Of a DNA stretch of 64,000 bases, positions 41,567-50,499 are shown in pieces (positions within the stretch are counted from its first letter, which is position 1; each line of letters starts with the position of its first letter). A model generated the notes under the pieces. It had not been told where the DNA came from, did no database searches, and was given only the letters and a program-made list of their open reading frames with translations. A program made the translations under genes and the position numbers. The DNA comes from Candidatus Dormiibacterota bacterium (GTDB lineage: Bacteria > Chloroflexota > Dormibacteria > CF-121), in NCBI GenBank assembly GCA_035544955.1, contig DASZZN010000012.1:1-64000 (forward strand), written 5' to 3'.

Positions 41567-42853
41567 TCAGGCGACGGGGACCGTATCGGGCGCGCGCGCC
41601 GAGTAGTAGTCGTAGACCGGTGGAATTGCCAGCAGTCGGTCGTCATCCGAGCGGGCCAGTTTCCATCCGCCTTCGTGCACCATCCAGTGATGGCGGTGGC
41701 ACAGCAGGATCAAATTTGATAGGTCGGTGGCCCCGCCCTGAATCCAGTGGACCAGGTGGTGAGCGGCACTCCAGGAAGCCGTGCGTTCGCAGCCGGGCCA
41801 CTGGCAGTGCTGGTTGCGGGCGTTCAGCGCGCGGCGGGTCGCGCCGGAGACCACGCGAGCCGCACGGCCGACGTCGACCACCACCGAGCCTGGACCAAAC
41901 ACCACACGCGCGATACTCGCGTCGCACGCCAGCCGCTGCACTGTCACTGATGAGACCGGCGTCGAGAACTCCAGGTCAGCTGCGGGGGATCCAGGCAATC
42001 CTTGCAGCGTTTCGAGGGTGGTCGTCACCTGGAGATGCGGGCGCTGGCTCGCGTGCTGCGGCACGAGCCCGGCATCGAGCGAGTGAAGCGATAGCTCGAC
42101 GACCGCATCGCCCTGGCGTCGCTCGAGGCAGCGTTCGTCACCCTGGCCCATCGGTTGCGCCAGCGGCTCGAGAGCAGTGCGGAACGCAGCGCCGCCAACG
42201 GGGTCCAGCTGTCCGCTGATTTCGAGCGACCCGTCTTCCCACACGCTCAGCTTCAGGCGTCGCTCCTCGACAGCAACGCGATGATCCCGCTCTACGCTTT
42301 CCGGGTCCAGCGCATGGCGGAGGCGTTCGCAGTAATGCCAGAGCCGTCCGGCTGACGATTCCCGGGCGTGCTCGAGGACGTCATCCTCCTGGAAGACAGA
42401 CTCAGGGGTGGTATTCGAAAGGGCGGTCGCCGTGCGGGCAATAACCGACAGGTGGGCGAAACCGATCTCACCATCGACCATGGCCTGCGCGCATTTCGCA
42501 ATCCGGGGTAGCTGCTCGCCGACATTGATGCAGTCGTAGGCCGCGCCGCTCTTCATCTTGCAGTTATGCCGGATCCACTCGCCGGCGGTCGGCGCGTCGA
42601 GCCGGTCCGCTGTTTCCTCCTCACGAAACTCTGCCGACAGGCGTGCCGCTTCCTTCGAGAAGGTGAGATTGAGACGATCGCGCACGTAGCCGAGCCGCTT
42701 GAGCCTGCCGGAGATATCGCCCTGGGGCAGGCCGCAAACAATCAAGTCCAAGAACTCATCGACGTCGCGACGGAGCGGCACGTCAACCGAGTCGCGGCTC
42801 AGATTAGCGACGACGCTCATCGAGTCTTGCAAAAGAGCGGTGACGTCTTCCAC
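41567..42853 (-). CDS. DUF222/HNH endonuclease (13E12-repeat type)
   Basis: A 428-residue protein of the actinobacterial 13E12-repeat type. N-terminal helical DUF222 region (about 1-210), then a linker and a C-terminal HNH nuclease: HCQWPGCERTASWSAAHHLVHW with the first His pair, GGATDLSNLILLCHRHHWMVHEG with the Asn and His. It starts at GTG 42853 inside the preceding small ORF. The only promoter upstream is the consensus one with a LexA box, so it is an SOS-induced nuclease. Whether it acts on the host chromosome or a mobile target is unknown. Confidence 0.83.
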   Translation of the reverse strand: MEDVTALLQDSMSVVANLSRDSVDVPLRRDVDEFLDLIVCGLPQGDISGRLKRLGYVRDRLNLTFSKEAARLSAEFREEETADRLDAPTAGEWIRHNCKMKSGAAYDCINVGEQLPRIAKCAQAMVDGEIGFAHLSVIARTATALSNTTPESVFQEDDVLEHARESSAGRLWHYCERLRHALDPESVERDHRVAVEERRLKLSVWEDGSLEISGQLDPVGGAAFRTALEPLAQPMGQGDERCLERRQGDAVVELSLHSLDAGLVPQHASQRPHLQVTTTLETLQGLPGSPAADLEFSTPVSSVTVQRLACDASIARVVFGPGSVVVDVGRAARVVSGATRRALNARNQHCQWPGCERTASWSAAHHLVHWIQGGATDLSNLILLCHRHHWMVHEGGWKLARSDDDRLLAIPPVYDYYSARAPDTVPVA

Positions 42854-43011
42854 ATCCGAAGCTCCAGCTGGCGCCGCGCACGGCGGAGCCGGCTGACCCG
42901 GGCAGGCTCGTCGTCAATCCGCTGGTTGGTGCGACGGATGTGCTCGTCAAGGGCTACCGCCAAATCCTCGAGCCGATAGTTGGTCTTCGCCGACACTCCC
43001 CCTACCCCCAT
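42817..43011 (-). CDS. small basic ORF, first gene of the SOS-boxed transcript
   Basis: 64 residues, MGVGGVSAKTNYRLEDLAVA then HIRRTNQRIDDEPARVSRLR and a basic C-terminus. ATG 43011 is 12 bases after a consensus TATAAT. It overlaps the HNH gene start by 37 bases. Placement directly after the promoter supports expression, but the family is unknown; it could be an upstream control ORF for the nuclease. Confidence 0.5.
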   Translation of the reverse strand: MGVGGVSAKTNYRLEDLAVALDEHIRRTNQRIDDEPARVSRLRRARRQLELRMWKTSPLFCKTR

Positions 43012-43023
43012 CTTCACGATGAC

Positions 43024-43052
43024 ATTATACGAACATATGTTCGTAGTGTCAA
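43024..43052 (-). promoter_or_regulatory. consensus sigma-70 promoter with LexA box
   Basis: On the minus strand TTGACA (43052-43047), exactly 17 bases, TATAAT (43029-43024). The spacer contains CGAACATATGTTCG (43030-43043), a 14-base perfect palindrome of the Gram-positive LexA consensus CGAAC-N4-GTTCG. It controls the small ORF and HNH nuclease. Confidence 0.9.
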
Positions 43053-43092
43053 GAGTTTGAGACCTACCAAACGAGGTGAGAGAATCCCCTTC

Positions 43093-43380
43093 GTGGTCAC
43101 CGCCGTCGTCCTCATCGAGGCGGAACGGTCTGCCATCGCGAAGCTCGGGCCCGCCCTCGCCGACGTGCCAGGCGTCGCCGAGGCCTACTCTGTCACTGGT
43201 GAATTCGACTTCGTGGTGATTGTTCGGGTCAAGAATCACGAGGAGATCGCCGACGTCGTGACCTCGCGGCTGTCGCAGGTGCCGGGGATCGTGAAGACCC
43301 ATACGCACGTCGCCTTCAAGGTCTACTCGAAGCACGACCTCGAGGCGATGTTCAGCGTCGGACTGCAGGAAGCGCGCTAG
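43093..43380 (+). CDS. stand-alone Lrp/AsnC ligand-binding (RAM) domain protein
   Basis: A 95-residue protein consisting only of the Lrp C-terminal ligand domain: VTAVVLIEAERSAIAKLGPA, GVAEAYSVTGEFDFVVIVRV and VKTHTHVAFKVYSKHDLEAM. There is no HTH. Such proteins sense amino acids or modulate full-length Lrp regulators. Start GTG 43093 is the best guess; a TTG at 43056 would add 13 residues. Confidence 0.8.
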   Translation: MVTAVVLIEAERSAIAKLGPALADVPGVAEAYSVTGEFDFVVIVRVKNHEEIADVVTSRLSQVPGIVKTHTHVAFKVYSKHDLEAMFSVGLQEAR

Positions 43381-43409
43381 CCGGACGCGGGTAGCGAAGT
43401 CGAACTATC

Positions 43410-43438
43410 TTGACGAGCGAACATTTGTTCGATAAGAT
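43410..43438 (+). promoter_or_regulatory. imuA operon promoter with LexA box
   Basis: TTGACG (43410-43415), 17-base spacer, TAAGAT (43433-43438). The spacer holds CGAACATTTGTTCG (43418-43431), a full LexA half-site match on both arms. The same box occurs once more, at 43030-43043. Confidence 0.9.
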
Positions 43439-43526
43439 CTAGCCAGCCTCAGCGTCTGGTCTTGCGTCCCCGGGGAGGCCTGATGTCACAGCGGTTCTCG
43501 CCATCTCTCCTTAGGGACGTGCTCAA

Positions 43527-44204
43527 ATGCCAGATCGGCTGCAACAAGCCATTACGGTGCTCCAGACCCGTTTCGGGAGCGCCGCGCCGCGCCCGTCGGC
43601 ACCTCCGTGTCCGGCACGATCCTCCGGGATCCCCGAGCTCGATGCGTTAACTGGGATCGGCGGGTGGCCGGTGGGCCGGCTGAGCTTGCTGGCGGGACCG
43701 AGGGGCTCGGGCAAACGAACGCTGGCGCAGCGCAGCATCGCCGCCGCCAGCCGGGAGGGACCGGTTGCCTACGTCGACATTCCAGGCCGTCTCGATCCAG
43801 AATTTCTGAGCCACTTCGATGCGCGGCTCGACCACCTGCTGGTGGTGCGACCGAAGTCCATCAAAGAAGCGATGGCCAGTGTGCGGGTGCTGGCGCGTGC
43901 CGGCGTCGACTTCATCGTCATCGATCTGCCGCGCACTCGATCCTCGGGGCTCGATGCCGAGCTGCCGCACTTGCTGCACCGCGCCGCTGAAGCCGAGTGC
44001 ACGCTCTTGCTGATCCACGACGCTGACGCCGAGGACGCGATCCGCTATTACGCCAGCCTGATCCTGAGCTTCCAGCGCAGCGCCTGGGTCTTTCGCCGCG
44101 ACGGCGATCTGGAAGGCTTGCAGGTCGATGCCGCCGTCATCAAGAACCGGCTGGCGCCACCGGGCCTCACGGCCCGATGGATCATTCCATACCCGATCCC
44201 ATGA
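43527..44204 (+). CDS. imuA: ImuA, RecA-like mutasome protein
   Basis: A 225-residue RecA-fold protein of the ImuA/SulA-like group: SSGIPELDALTGIGGWPVGR then LLAGPRGSGKRTLAQRSI with a Walker A-like loop, and DFIVIDLPRTRSSGL. It interacts with RecA and ImuB in the translesion mutasome. First gene of the SOS operon; about 88 bases of leader after the promoter. Its stop overlaps the imuB start (ATGA). Confidence 0.88.
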   Translation: MPDRLQQAITVLQTRFGSAAPRPSAPPCPARSSGIPELDALTGIGGWPVGRLSLLAGPRGSGKRTLAQRSIAAASREGPVAYVDIPGRLDPEFLSHFDARLDHLLVVRPKSIKEAMASVRVLARAGVDFIVIDLPRTRSSGLDAELPHLLHRAAEAECTLLLIHDADAEDAIRYYASLILSFQRSAWVFRRDGDLEGLQVDAAVIKNRLAPPGLTARWIIPYPIP

Positions 44205-45391
44205 TTTGCTGTGTTCGCACGCCCCACCCATCGCTGGTCGCCGCCTGGTTGACGGCGCCGGCGTTGCGCGGCCGTCCACTGATCCTCGGCGGGCTCGCGC
44301 ACGAGCGCGCTTCGGTGACGACCGCATCGGCCGAAGCGCGGGCGCAGGGCGTGGTCGAGGGGATGAGTCTCAACCAGGCTCAACAGTTTGCGCCCGACGC
44401 TACCTTTCAACCGGTCGACAAGGAGGCCACAGCCAGGGTCCGCCAGTCCCTGCTCCTGACCCTGCACCACTTCACCCCCGACGTGGCTGCCGGCGAGGAT
44501 CCTGGCTGTGCCTTCCTCCGTCTCGACCGCCTGGCCCTGCGCTGGCCCGACCGTTCAAAGTTGCTGGCCGCCATCAGCCGTGCCATCGACGCCGCGATCC
44601 GCGTCAAGCCGGCGATTGGTGTGGCGCCGTCGATGTTCGTCAGTGCGGTGGCGGCCGCTCATGCGACCGCTGCGGCCCCCGTGATTGTCGAGCAAGAGAA
44701 CACGCGAGCCTTTCTCGCGCGCTACCCGATCGATGTCCTGCCGCTCGATGACGACCTGCGCGAATACCTCGAGCTCCTTGGGATCAAGACGATCGGTCGT
44801 CTGCAGGCGATCTCTCGCCCCGCGTTTCGCCGCCAGTTCGGCCAAAAAGCCCTCGTGGTCTATGACCTGGCCTTGGGCGATGACCGACGCCGATTGCGGC
44901 TATGGCGGCCGGCCGTCCGGATCGAGGAAAGCGAGCCACTCGAGCCGCCGGTCGACAACACCCAGGCGCTGCAATTCATCGCCCGCGCGCTGGCCGAGCG
45001 GGTGAGCGCCTCACTACTTTCGCAAGGACTCGGGACACGCGCGGTCCGCATCACCCTCAACCAGGAGTCGGCGCCGGCGCTGGTGATCGAGGCGCGCTTT
45101 GCCTACCCGATGACGACAGCAGGCGAGCTTTTCGACGGGATCCGTCCGCGCCTGCTGCGCGCATCGATCGTCGCGCCGTTGGACCGGATCACGCTGCGCG
45201 CGGGCCGGCTGGAAGCGGCCTATGTTCGCCAACCCGGGCTGCTGATTCGCAGCGACTCATTCAAGGAAGCGATCGCCGATGCGGTCGCGCGCCTGCAGGA
45301 GGAATACGGCCCGTCCCTGATCCAGCGTGCCCAGGTCCGCCGCGATGCGGCGCCGCTCCCGGACCACCGGATCCTGTGGAAACCCGCGTGA
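44201..45391 (+). CDS. imuB: ImuB, catalytically dead Y-family polymerase homologue
   Basis: A 396-residue Y-family polymerase-like protein. The N-terminus ICCVRTPHPSLVAAWLTAP lacks the catalytic carboxylates found at this position in active DinB, as expected for ImuB. LLGIKTIGRLQAIS is the helix-hairpin-helix. It acts as the adaptor linking DnaE2 and the beta clamp. The stop overlaps the DUF6504 start (GTGA). An upstream ATG (44177) exists but the ATGA overlap is preferred. Confidence 0.9.
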   Translation: MICCVRTPHPSLVAAWLTAPALRGRPLILGGLAHERASVTTASAEARAQGVVEGMSLNQAQQFAPDATFQPVDKEATARVRQSLLLTLHHFTPDVAAGEDPGCAFLRLDRLALRWPDRSKLLAAISRAIDAAIRVKPAIGVAPSMFVSAVAAAHATAAAPVIVEQENTRAFLARYPIDVLPLDDDLREYLELLGIKTIGRLQAISRPAFRRQFGQKALVVYDLALGDDRRRLRLWRPAVRIEESEPLEPPVDNTQALQFIARALAERVSASLLSQGLGTRAVRITLNQESAPALVIEARFAYPMTTAGELFDGIRPRLLRASIVAPLDRITLRAGRLEAAYVRQPGLLIRSDSFKEAIADAVARLQEEYGPSLIQRAQVRRDAAPLPDHRILWKPA

Positions 45392-45642
45392 CGGAACTGC
45401 TGGCGCCGGCACGGCCGGTCCGGGTGCTCATCGATGCCGATGGCGTGCCGACGCATCTCGAGTCGGCGGCCGGGTGGCAGCCAGTGACCCGCGTGCTCAA
45501 CCGTTGGCGGATCGACTGCGACTGGTGGCGCAGCCCGGTCTCGCGCGAGTACTGGCGGCTGCTGATCGACGATGACCTCGCGCTGGAGTGCTATTGCAAC
45601 CGGGCCAGTGCGGAATGGTTTGTCGAGCGCGTCTATGACTAG
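45388..45642 (+). CDS. DUF6504-family protein in the mutasome operon
   Basis: An 84-residue protein: PVRVLIDADGVPTHLESAAG, then the tryptophan-rich NRWRIDCDWWRSPVSREYWRL and a strand ending YCNRASAEWFVERVYD. Placed exactly between imuB and dnaE2, overlapping both (GTGA before, ATGACTAG after). The position is conserved in related cassettes to my knowledge. Function not known; an accessory factor of the mutasome is the simplest guess. Confidence 0.82.
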   Translation: MTELLAPARPVRVLIDADGVPTHLESAAGWQPVTRVLNRWRIDCDWWRSPVSREYWRLLIDDDLALECYCNRASAEWFVERVYD

Positions 45643-48600
45643 CGCCTACGCCGAGCTCCACTGCCACTCCAACTACTCCTTCCTCGAGGGCGCATCGCAT
45701 CCGGACGAGTTGGTGGCGCGTGCCCGCGACCTGGAGATGCCGGCGCTCGCCATCACCGACCGCAACGGCTTCTACGGCGCGGTCAAGTTCTTCGGCGCGG
45801 CACAACGCGCGGGTATCCAGCCGATCGTCGGCAGCGAGCTGACGATCGACGACGGGACCACGCCGCCGAAAGACCGGGTGGATTACGACCGCTGGGGAGA
45901 CAGGCTGCTGCTGCTCGTGGAAGACAAGCTCGGATACACGAGCCTTTGCCGCTTGATCAGCATGGCGCAGATGCCCAACGCGAAAGGCATGGCACGGTTG
46001 CCGGCGGACCAGCTGGCGCCCCTGAGCGGGCACTTGATCGCGCTGGTCGCCGATCCCAAAGGGCGGCTGCCCTTTTACCAGGAAATCTTCGGCCGCGATC
46101 GGGTCTTCATCGAGCTGCACGACCACCTGGCTCCGGACGATCGCTCGCGCAACCAGCGGCTGCTCGACCTGGCCGGGCAGTATGCGGCGCCGCTGGTCAT
46201 CACCAACGAGGTCTTTTATGCGACGCCCGACCGGCACAAGCTCCACGACGTCCTCACCGCGATCCGTCATCGCACCACGCTCGACGAGGCGCAGCGTTAC
46301 CTGCACCCCAATGCCGAGCACTACCTCAAATCGGGGGCCGAGCTTCGCCAGGTCTTCAGTCGGTACCCGCGGAAGGTTGTCGACGAAGGGATGATTACCG
46401 CCGCGGAGATTGCGGGGCGCTGCCGCTTCAGCTTCGACCTGGTGAGCGCACGCTTTCCCGGCTTTCCGGTCCCGGCGGGGGAGACGCCGTACTCCTTCCT
46501 GTACCGGCTCTGCCAGGATGCCGTCCGCGAGAAATATCGTCCGGTCACTTCCGAGGTCGCGGCCCGTCTGCAGAAAGAGCTCGACGTCATCAACAAGACC
46601 GGCTTCAGCGAGTTCTTCCTGATCAACTGGGACCTGATGCGGTTCGCGCAGGCGCGCGGCATCCCGGGCCAGGGGCGTGGCTCGGCGGCGGACAGTATCG
46701 TCGCCTACCTGCTCGGTATCACCCGGGTCGATCCGATCGAGCACAACCTGCTTTTCGAGCGCTTCCTGCACGAAGAGATGACGACGACGCCCGACATCGA
46801 CATCGACTTCTCCACCGCGCACCGGGAGCAGGTGATCCAGTACGTCTATGAAAAGTACGGCCCGGAGCGCACCGGGATGGTCTGCAACGTCGTGACCTAC
46901 CGTCAGCGGTCGGCGATCCGCGAGGTGGGCAAGGCGCTCGGCTTCAAGGAGGAGACGATCGACCACCTGGCGAAGTCGGCGTCCGCCTGGCACCCGGAAA
47001 GCCCAGAGACGATCGCGCAGGCGGCCGGCTATCCGACGGCAAACGCCGCGAAGCCCTGGCAGCAATTGTTCGACCTCGCTACCCAGATCCTCGATTTCCC
47101 GCGTCACCTCTCGATCCATGTCGGCGGGATGCTGGTCACCGGCGAGCCGCTGATCGACATCGTGCCGGTGGAGCGCGCGACCATGCCGGGCCGCATGGTG
47201 GTGCAGTTCAACAAGGACGACGTCGAGGAGCTGGGCTTGATCAAGATGGACATGCTCGGCCTGCGCATGCTCTCGGTGGTGGCCGAAGCCCTCGACCAGA
47301 TCGAGGCGGATACCGGCGTGCGCCCCGACCTCGACGCGCTCGACTTGAAAGACCCGGCCGTCTACGACCTCTGTACGCAGGCCGACACGATCGGGGTCTT
47401 TCAGATCGAGAGCCGGGCGCAAATGCAAACGCTGCCGCGCTCGCGGCCGGAGACCTTCAACGATTTAGTCGTCGAGGTCGCGATCATCCGCCCTGGCCCG
47501 ATCCAGGGTGATGCGGTGCATCCGTACCTCCGGCGCAAGCAGGGCAAGGAGCCGGTGATGTACATCCACCCGCGCCTGAAGCCGATCCTCGAGGAGACGC
47601 TCGGCGTGGTCCTCTACCAGGAGCAGATCTTGAAGATCTCGATGGACTGCGCCAGCTTCTCGAGCGCCGAAGCCGACCGCTTCCGGCGGGCGATGAGCAG
47701 CCACCGCTCCCACGACTTGATGGCGGCGATCCGCGAGCGTTTCCTTAGCGGCTGCGCCCAGAACGAGATCCCGCAACCGATCGCCGAGGAGATCTTCACC
47801 AAGCTGGCCGCGTTCGCCGAGTTCGGGTTCACGAAATCGCATGCCGCCGCCTTCGCCCGCACCTGCTACGAGACCGCCTGGCTCAAGCTGCATCACGCGC
47901 CCGCGCTCTACGCCGGGCTGCTCAACCACCAGCCGATGGGCTTCTATCACCCGCACGTGCTCGTCGAGGACGCCAAGCACCACGGCGTCAAGATCCTGCC
48001 GGTCGACATCAACAAGAGCTACGTGCGCTGCACCGTCGAAGGTGGCGCGCTGCGGCTCGGCTTCAACTACGTGCATGGCGTCGGCGACAAGGCGCTCGAG
48101 GTCCTCGAGGAGGCGCAGCTCAAAGGTCCGGTCGTTTCCCTCGAGGAGTTCTGCCGCCGCATCCGCCTGACGACACAATCCCGGAACGGCCTGACCCGGG
48201 CACAGGTGCAGAACCTGGTGCTGGCCGGCGCCTTCGACACGCTGGAACCGAACCGGCGAGAGGCGGTCTGGCGCTTCAACGAACATGCCGACGACTGGCA
48301 GCGCTCGCCGATGCTGGCCGAGCCGTCAGAGTCAGTGAGCCTGGCGCCCATGACCCACCGCGAGCGGGTCGCGACCGACTACCGGATGCTCTCGCTAACG
48401 ACCACGGATCACCTGATTCATTTCTACCGGCCGCAGTTCGATGCCTTGCACGTGATCGACTCGAAGACGATCCGGTCGAGCGTTCGCGATGGGGCGAAGG
48501 TGCGCGTCGGCGGCCTGGTCATCACGCGGCAATCGCCATCGACGGGAAAAGAATTCAAGTTCTTCACGCTGGCTGATGAGTTCGGCCACGTCGACGTCAT

Positions 48601-48778
48601 CCTGCGGCCGCCGATCTATCAGCGCTACCGGCAGGTGGCCAACCTGGAGCCGATCCTGATCATGGACGGGAGGCTGCAAAAGCAGGACGGGGTGCTCAGC
48701 GTGCTCGTCGATCACGTCGAGGCCGCGCCGTCCCTGCCCGACGAAGACGTCTTCCCTACCTCGCGCAACTATCGATAG
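45635..48778 (+). CDS. dnaE2: error-prone DNA polymerase DnaE2
   Basis: A 1047-residue PolIII-alpha of the DnaE2 class. PHP domain at the N-terminus (AELHCHSNYSFLEGASHPDE, metal-binding His), polymerase active site PDIDIDFS (about residue 387-394), QGRGSAADSIVAYLLGI (about 365), helix-hairpin-helix region and C-terminal OB fold (VRVGGLVITRQSPSTGKEFKFFT). It is the catalytic subunit of the SOS mutagenic patch polymerase with ImuA and ImuB. Overlaps DUF6504 by eight bases. Confidence 0.93.
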   Translation: MTSAYAELHCHSNYSFLEGASHPDELVARARDLEMPALAITDRNGFYGAVKFFGAAQRAGIQPIVGSELTIDDGTTPPKDRVDYDRWGDRLLLLVEDKLGYTSLCRLISMAQMPNAKGMARLPADQLAPLSGHLIALVADPKGRLPFYQEIFGRDRVFIELHDHLAPDDRSRNQRLLDLAGQYAAPLVITNEVFYATPDRHKLHDVLTAIRHRTTLDEAQRYLHPNAEHYLKSGAELRQVFSRYPRKVVDEGMITAAEIAGRCRFSFDLVSARFPGFPVPAGETPYSFLYRLCQDAVREKYRPVTSEVAARLQKELDVINKTGFSEFFLINWDLMRFAQARGIPGQGRGSAADSIVAYLLGITRVDPIEHNLLFERFLHEEMTTTPDIDIDFSTAHREQVIQYVYEKYGPERTGMVCNVVTYRQRSAIREVGKALGFKEETIDHLAKSASAWHPESPETIAQAAGYPTANAAKPWQQLFDLATQILDFPRHLSIHVGGMLVTGEPLIDIVPVERATMPGRMVVQFNKDDVEELGLIKMDMLGLRMLSVVAEALDQIEADTGVRPDLDALDLKDPAVYDLCTQADTIGVFQIESRAQMQTLPRSRPETFNDLVVEVAIIRPGPIQGDAVHPYLRRKQGKEPVMYIHPRLKPILEETLGVVLYQEQILKISMDCASFSSAEADRFRRAMSSHRSHDLMAAIRERFLSGCAQNEIPQPIAEEIFTKLAAFAEFGFTKSHAAAFARTCYETAWLKLHHAPALYAGLLNHQPMGFYHPHVLVEDAKHHGVKILPVDINKSYVRCTVEGGALRLGFNYVHGVGDKALEVLEEAQLKGPVVSLEEFCRRIRLTTQSRNGLTRAQVQNLVLAGAFDTLEPNRREAVWRFNEHADDWQRSPMLAEPSESVSLAPMTHRERVATDYRMLSLTTTDHLIHFYRPQFDALHVIDSKTIRSSVRDGAKVRVGGLVITRQSPSTGKEFKFFTLADEFGHVDVILRPPIYQRYRQVANLEPILIMDGRLQKQDGVLSVLVDHVEAAPSLPDEDVFPTSRNYR

Positions 48779-48810
48779 TGATGGCCAGGCAATCGACGAT
48801 GGCTGATGCC

Positions 48811-49311
48811 CTACTCGCTGTCCAACTCCAAGTAGTAGAAATATAGAAACCAGGTCAGGGGCAAGAGTAGGGGTAACTCACGCAAGGCTTTGCCCTTCTC
48901 GGAAACCCTTACGCTCGCTCGTCGCCAGCTTCCAAGTCCCCAGGTGGGCCGAATCCGGACGAGTTCCGTCTCGTCACCATCTCGCAAAAACCATTGCCAC
49001 CTCCAGAAGGAGGAAGAGAGTCGCAATCCTCCCCCGTTCGACAGCTCAATGCTGGCCCTGGGGGGTTCCACCGAACAGATCGCAACCTCAGCCTCATCAG
49101 GGGCGGTCCTTGCGATGACCCGCGCTCGATCGCTGCTCCCTTCGCTCCGGAAGGTCCATCGCTCATGGAGAGTTTGCCCTTCGGCATATTCGTCGTCATG
49201 AATCAGCAGGAAGCTGATGAGCGTGCGGTCCGCCTTCGGACGCAGCTCACCGAAGTTTCCCTCTTGATCCCAGAGGAGCTTCCCATTGACAGCCAGTTCG
49301 AAAGGGACCAA
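48811..49311 (-). CDS. uncharacterised 166-residue protein
   Basis: Beta-rich, acidic protein with a hydrophobic C-terminal end (ELPLLLPLTWFLYFYYLE) that could be a membrane helix. Repeated strands (ISFLLIHDDEYAEGQ, ASIELSNGGGLRLSSSFWRW) suggest a beta-barrel or LURP-like shape. Base use is less GC-rich than in neighbours, a sign it may have been acquired. TTG at 49311 is the only start, with TAGATT (49326-49321) nine bases upstream. Confidence 0.55.
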   Translation of the reverse strand: MVPFELAVNGKLLWDQEGNFGELRPKADRTLISFLLIHDDEYAEGQTLHERWTFRSEGSSDRARVIARTAPDEAEVAICSVEPPRASIELSNGGGLRLSSSFWRWQWFLRDGDETELVRIRPTWGLGSWRRASVRVSEKGKALRELPLLLPLTWFLYFYYLELDSE

Positions 49312-49401
49312 TTCGACCCAAATCTATACCGCCGTGCGCTCAGCGCGGGATCCAGGTGATTGTGCGACAGAAGCCGCTGTTAGACGTACCGTCAGATGCG
49401 A

Positions 49402-50499
49402 TCAGGCGATGCGGCGGCGGAGAGTTGCGGCGCCGGCGAGGATGACGAGGACACAGAAGCCCAGGACCACCCCGACGTCAAGCTGCAGCGATGACCAACT
49501 CAGATCGGCGCCCTTGATCATGATGTTCCGCAGCCCCTCGACGGCATAGGTCAGCGGCAGCACGCGAGACAGCGCCTGAAGCGGCCCGGGCTCGGTGCTG
49601 ATGGGGAAGATGATGCCCGCGAGCAGCATCTGCGGGACGATGACGAGGGGAATGAACTGCACCGCCTGGAACTCGGTGCGGGCGAACATGCTGAGGAAGA
49701 TGCCCAGGTTGACGGCCGCGATCGCCATCAACGCTTCGAGCAGGAAGATCAAAGCAACGTTGCCCACGTTGTGGACGTGCAGCACGACGAGACTGAAGGC
49801 GAGCACCTCAGCGGATTGCACCAGTGCCAGCACCGTGAAGCCGAGCATGTAGCCCAGTACGATCTCCGCCCGACGAAGCGGACTCGCCATCAAACGCTCC
49901 AGCGTTCCCTGACCGCGCTCGCGGAGGAACGCCACGGCGGTGATGACGAACACCAGGAAGAAGACCACCAGGCCGATGAAGGCGGCGCCGAAATAGTCGA
50001 GCGTGTCGAAGCTAGGCCCACCGTAGAGGAAGGTGATCCGCGGTGCGAACTGAATGCCGCCGGCCTGGCCGGCGAGGGCGACGAACGATTGACTGACCGC
50101 CTGCACGACGCTCTGCGAGAGGCCCGGCTGGCTTCCCTCAAGGTGCACCTCCGGGGCGATGACGTGATGTTGTTGGGCCTGAACCGAGAAGTCGGACGGC
50201 AACAGCACATATCCAGCAATGTCGCCCGACCGCAGCTTGGCTTCGGCGTCCACCTGCGACATTGCTGACGCGGCTACGGCTTTCGAACTCTCCAATGCCG
50301 AGGCGACGACGCTGCCAAGGCCGCCACCGTCGAGGTTGACGACGCCCATCTTCGGCACGTCGCCGCCGCCGCGGAGTAGGTAACCGAGGAGGGCCAGGAT
50401 GATGAGCGGCGCCCCGAACAGAAGGGCCAGGGTGCGACGATCCCGACGGAACTGGTGCAGGAGCCGTTGCGTGATCGCGCGGACGCGGCTCGCGCTCAT
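49402..50499 (-). CDS. ABC-2-type transporter permease
   Basis: A 365-residue permease. One N-terminal membrane helix (TLALLFGAPLIILALLGYLL), a 150-residue extracellular loop, then five helices between about residues 190 and 362 with the conserved RERGQGTLERLMASPLRRAEI coupling segment. Together with the ATPase it forms a YhiH/YhhJ-like exporter for a drug or lipid. ATG at 50499 overlaps the ATPase stop (ATGA). Confidence 0.86.
   Translation of the reverse strand: MSASRVRAITQRLLHQFRRDRRTLALLFGAPLIILALLGYLLRGGGDVPKMGVVNLDGGGLGSVVASALESSKAVAASAMSQVDAEAKLRSGDIAGYVLLPSDFSVQAQQHHVIAPEVHLEGSQPGLSQSVVQAVSQSFVALAGQAGGIQFAPRITFLYGGPSFDTLDYFGAAFIGLVVFFLVFVITAVAFLRERGQGTLERLMASPLRRAEIVLGYMLGFTVLALVQSAEVLAFSLVVLHVHNVGNVALIFLLEALMAIAAVNLGIFLSMFARTEFQAVQFIPLVIVPQMLLAGIIFPISTEPGPLQALSRVLPLTYAVEGLRNIMIKGADLSWSSLQLDVGVVLGFCVLVILAGAATLRRRIA

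Noticed and set aside
42940-43092. N-terminal extension of the Lrp-like protein
   Set aside because: It would span the SOS promoter and lacks homology; the domain begins at 43093.
45497-47428. 643-codon minus-strand open frame opposite dnaE2
   Set aside because: Antisense of dnaE2; shadow composition.
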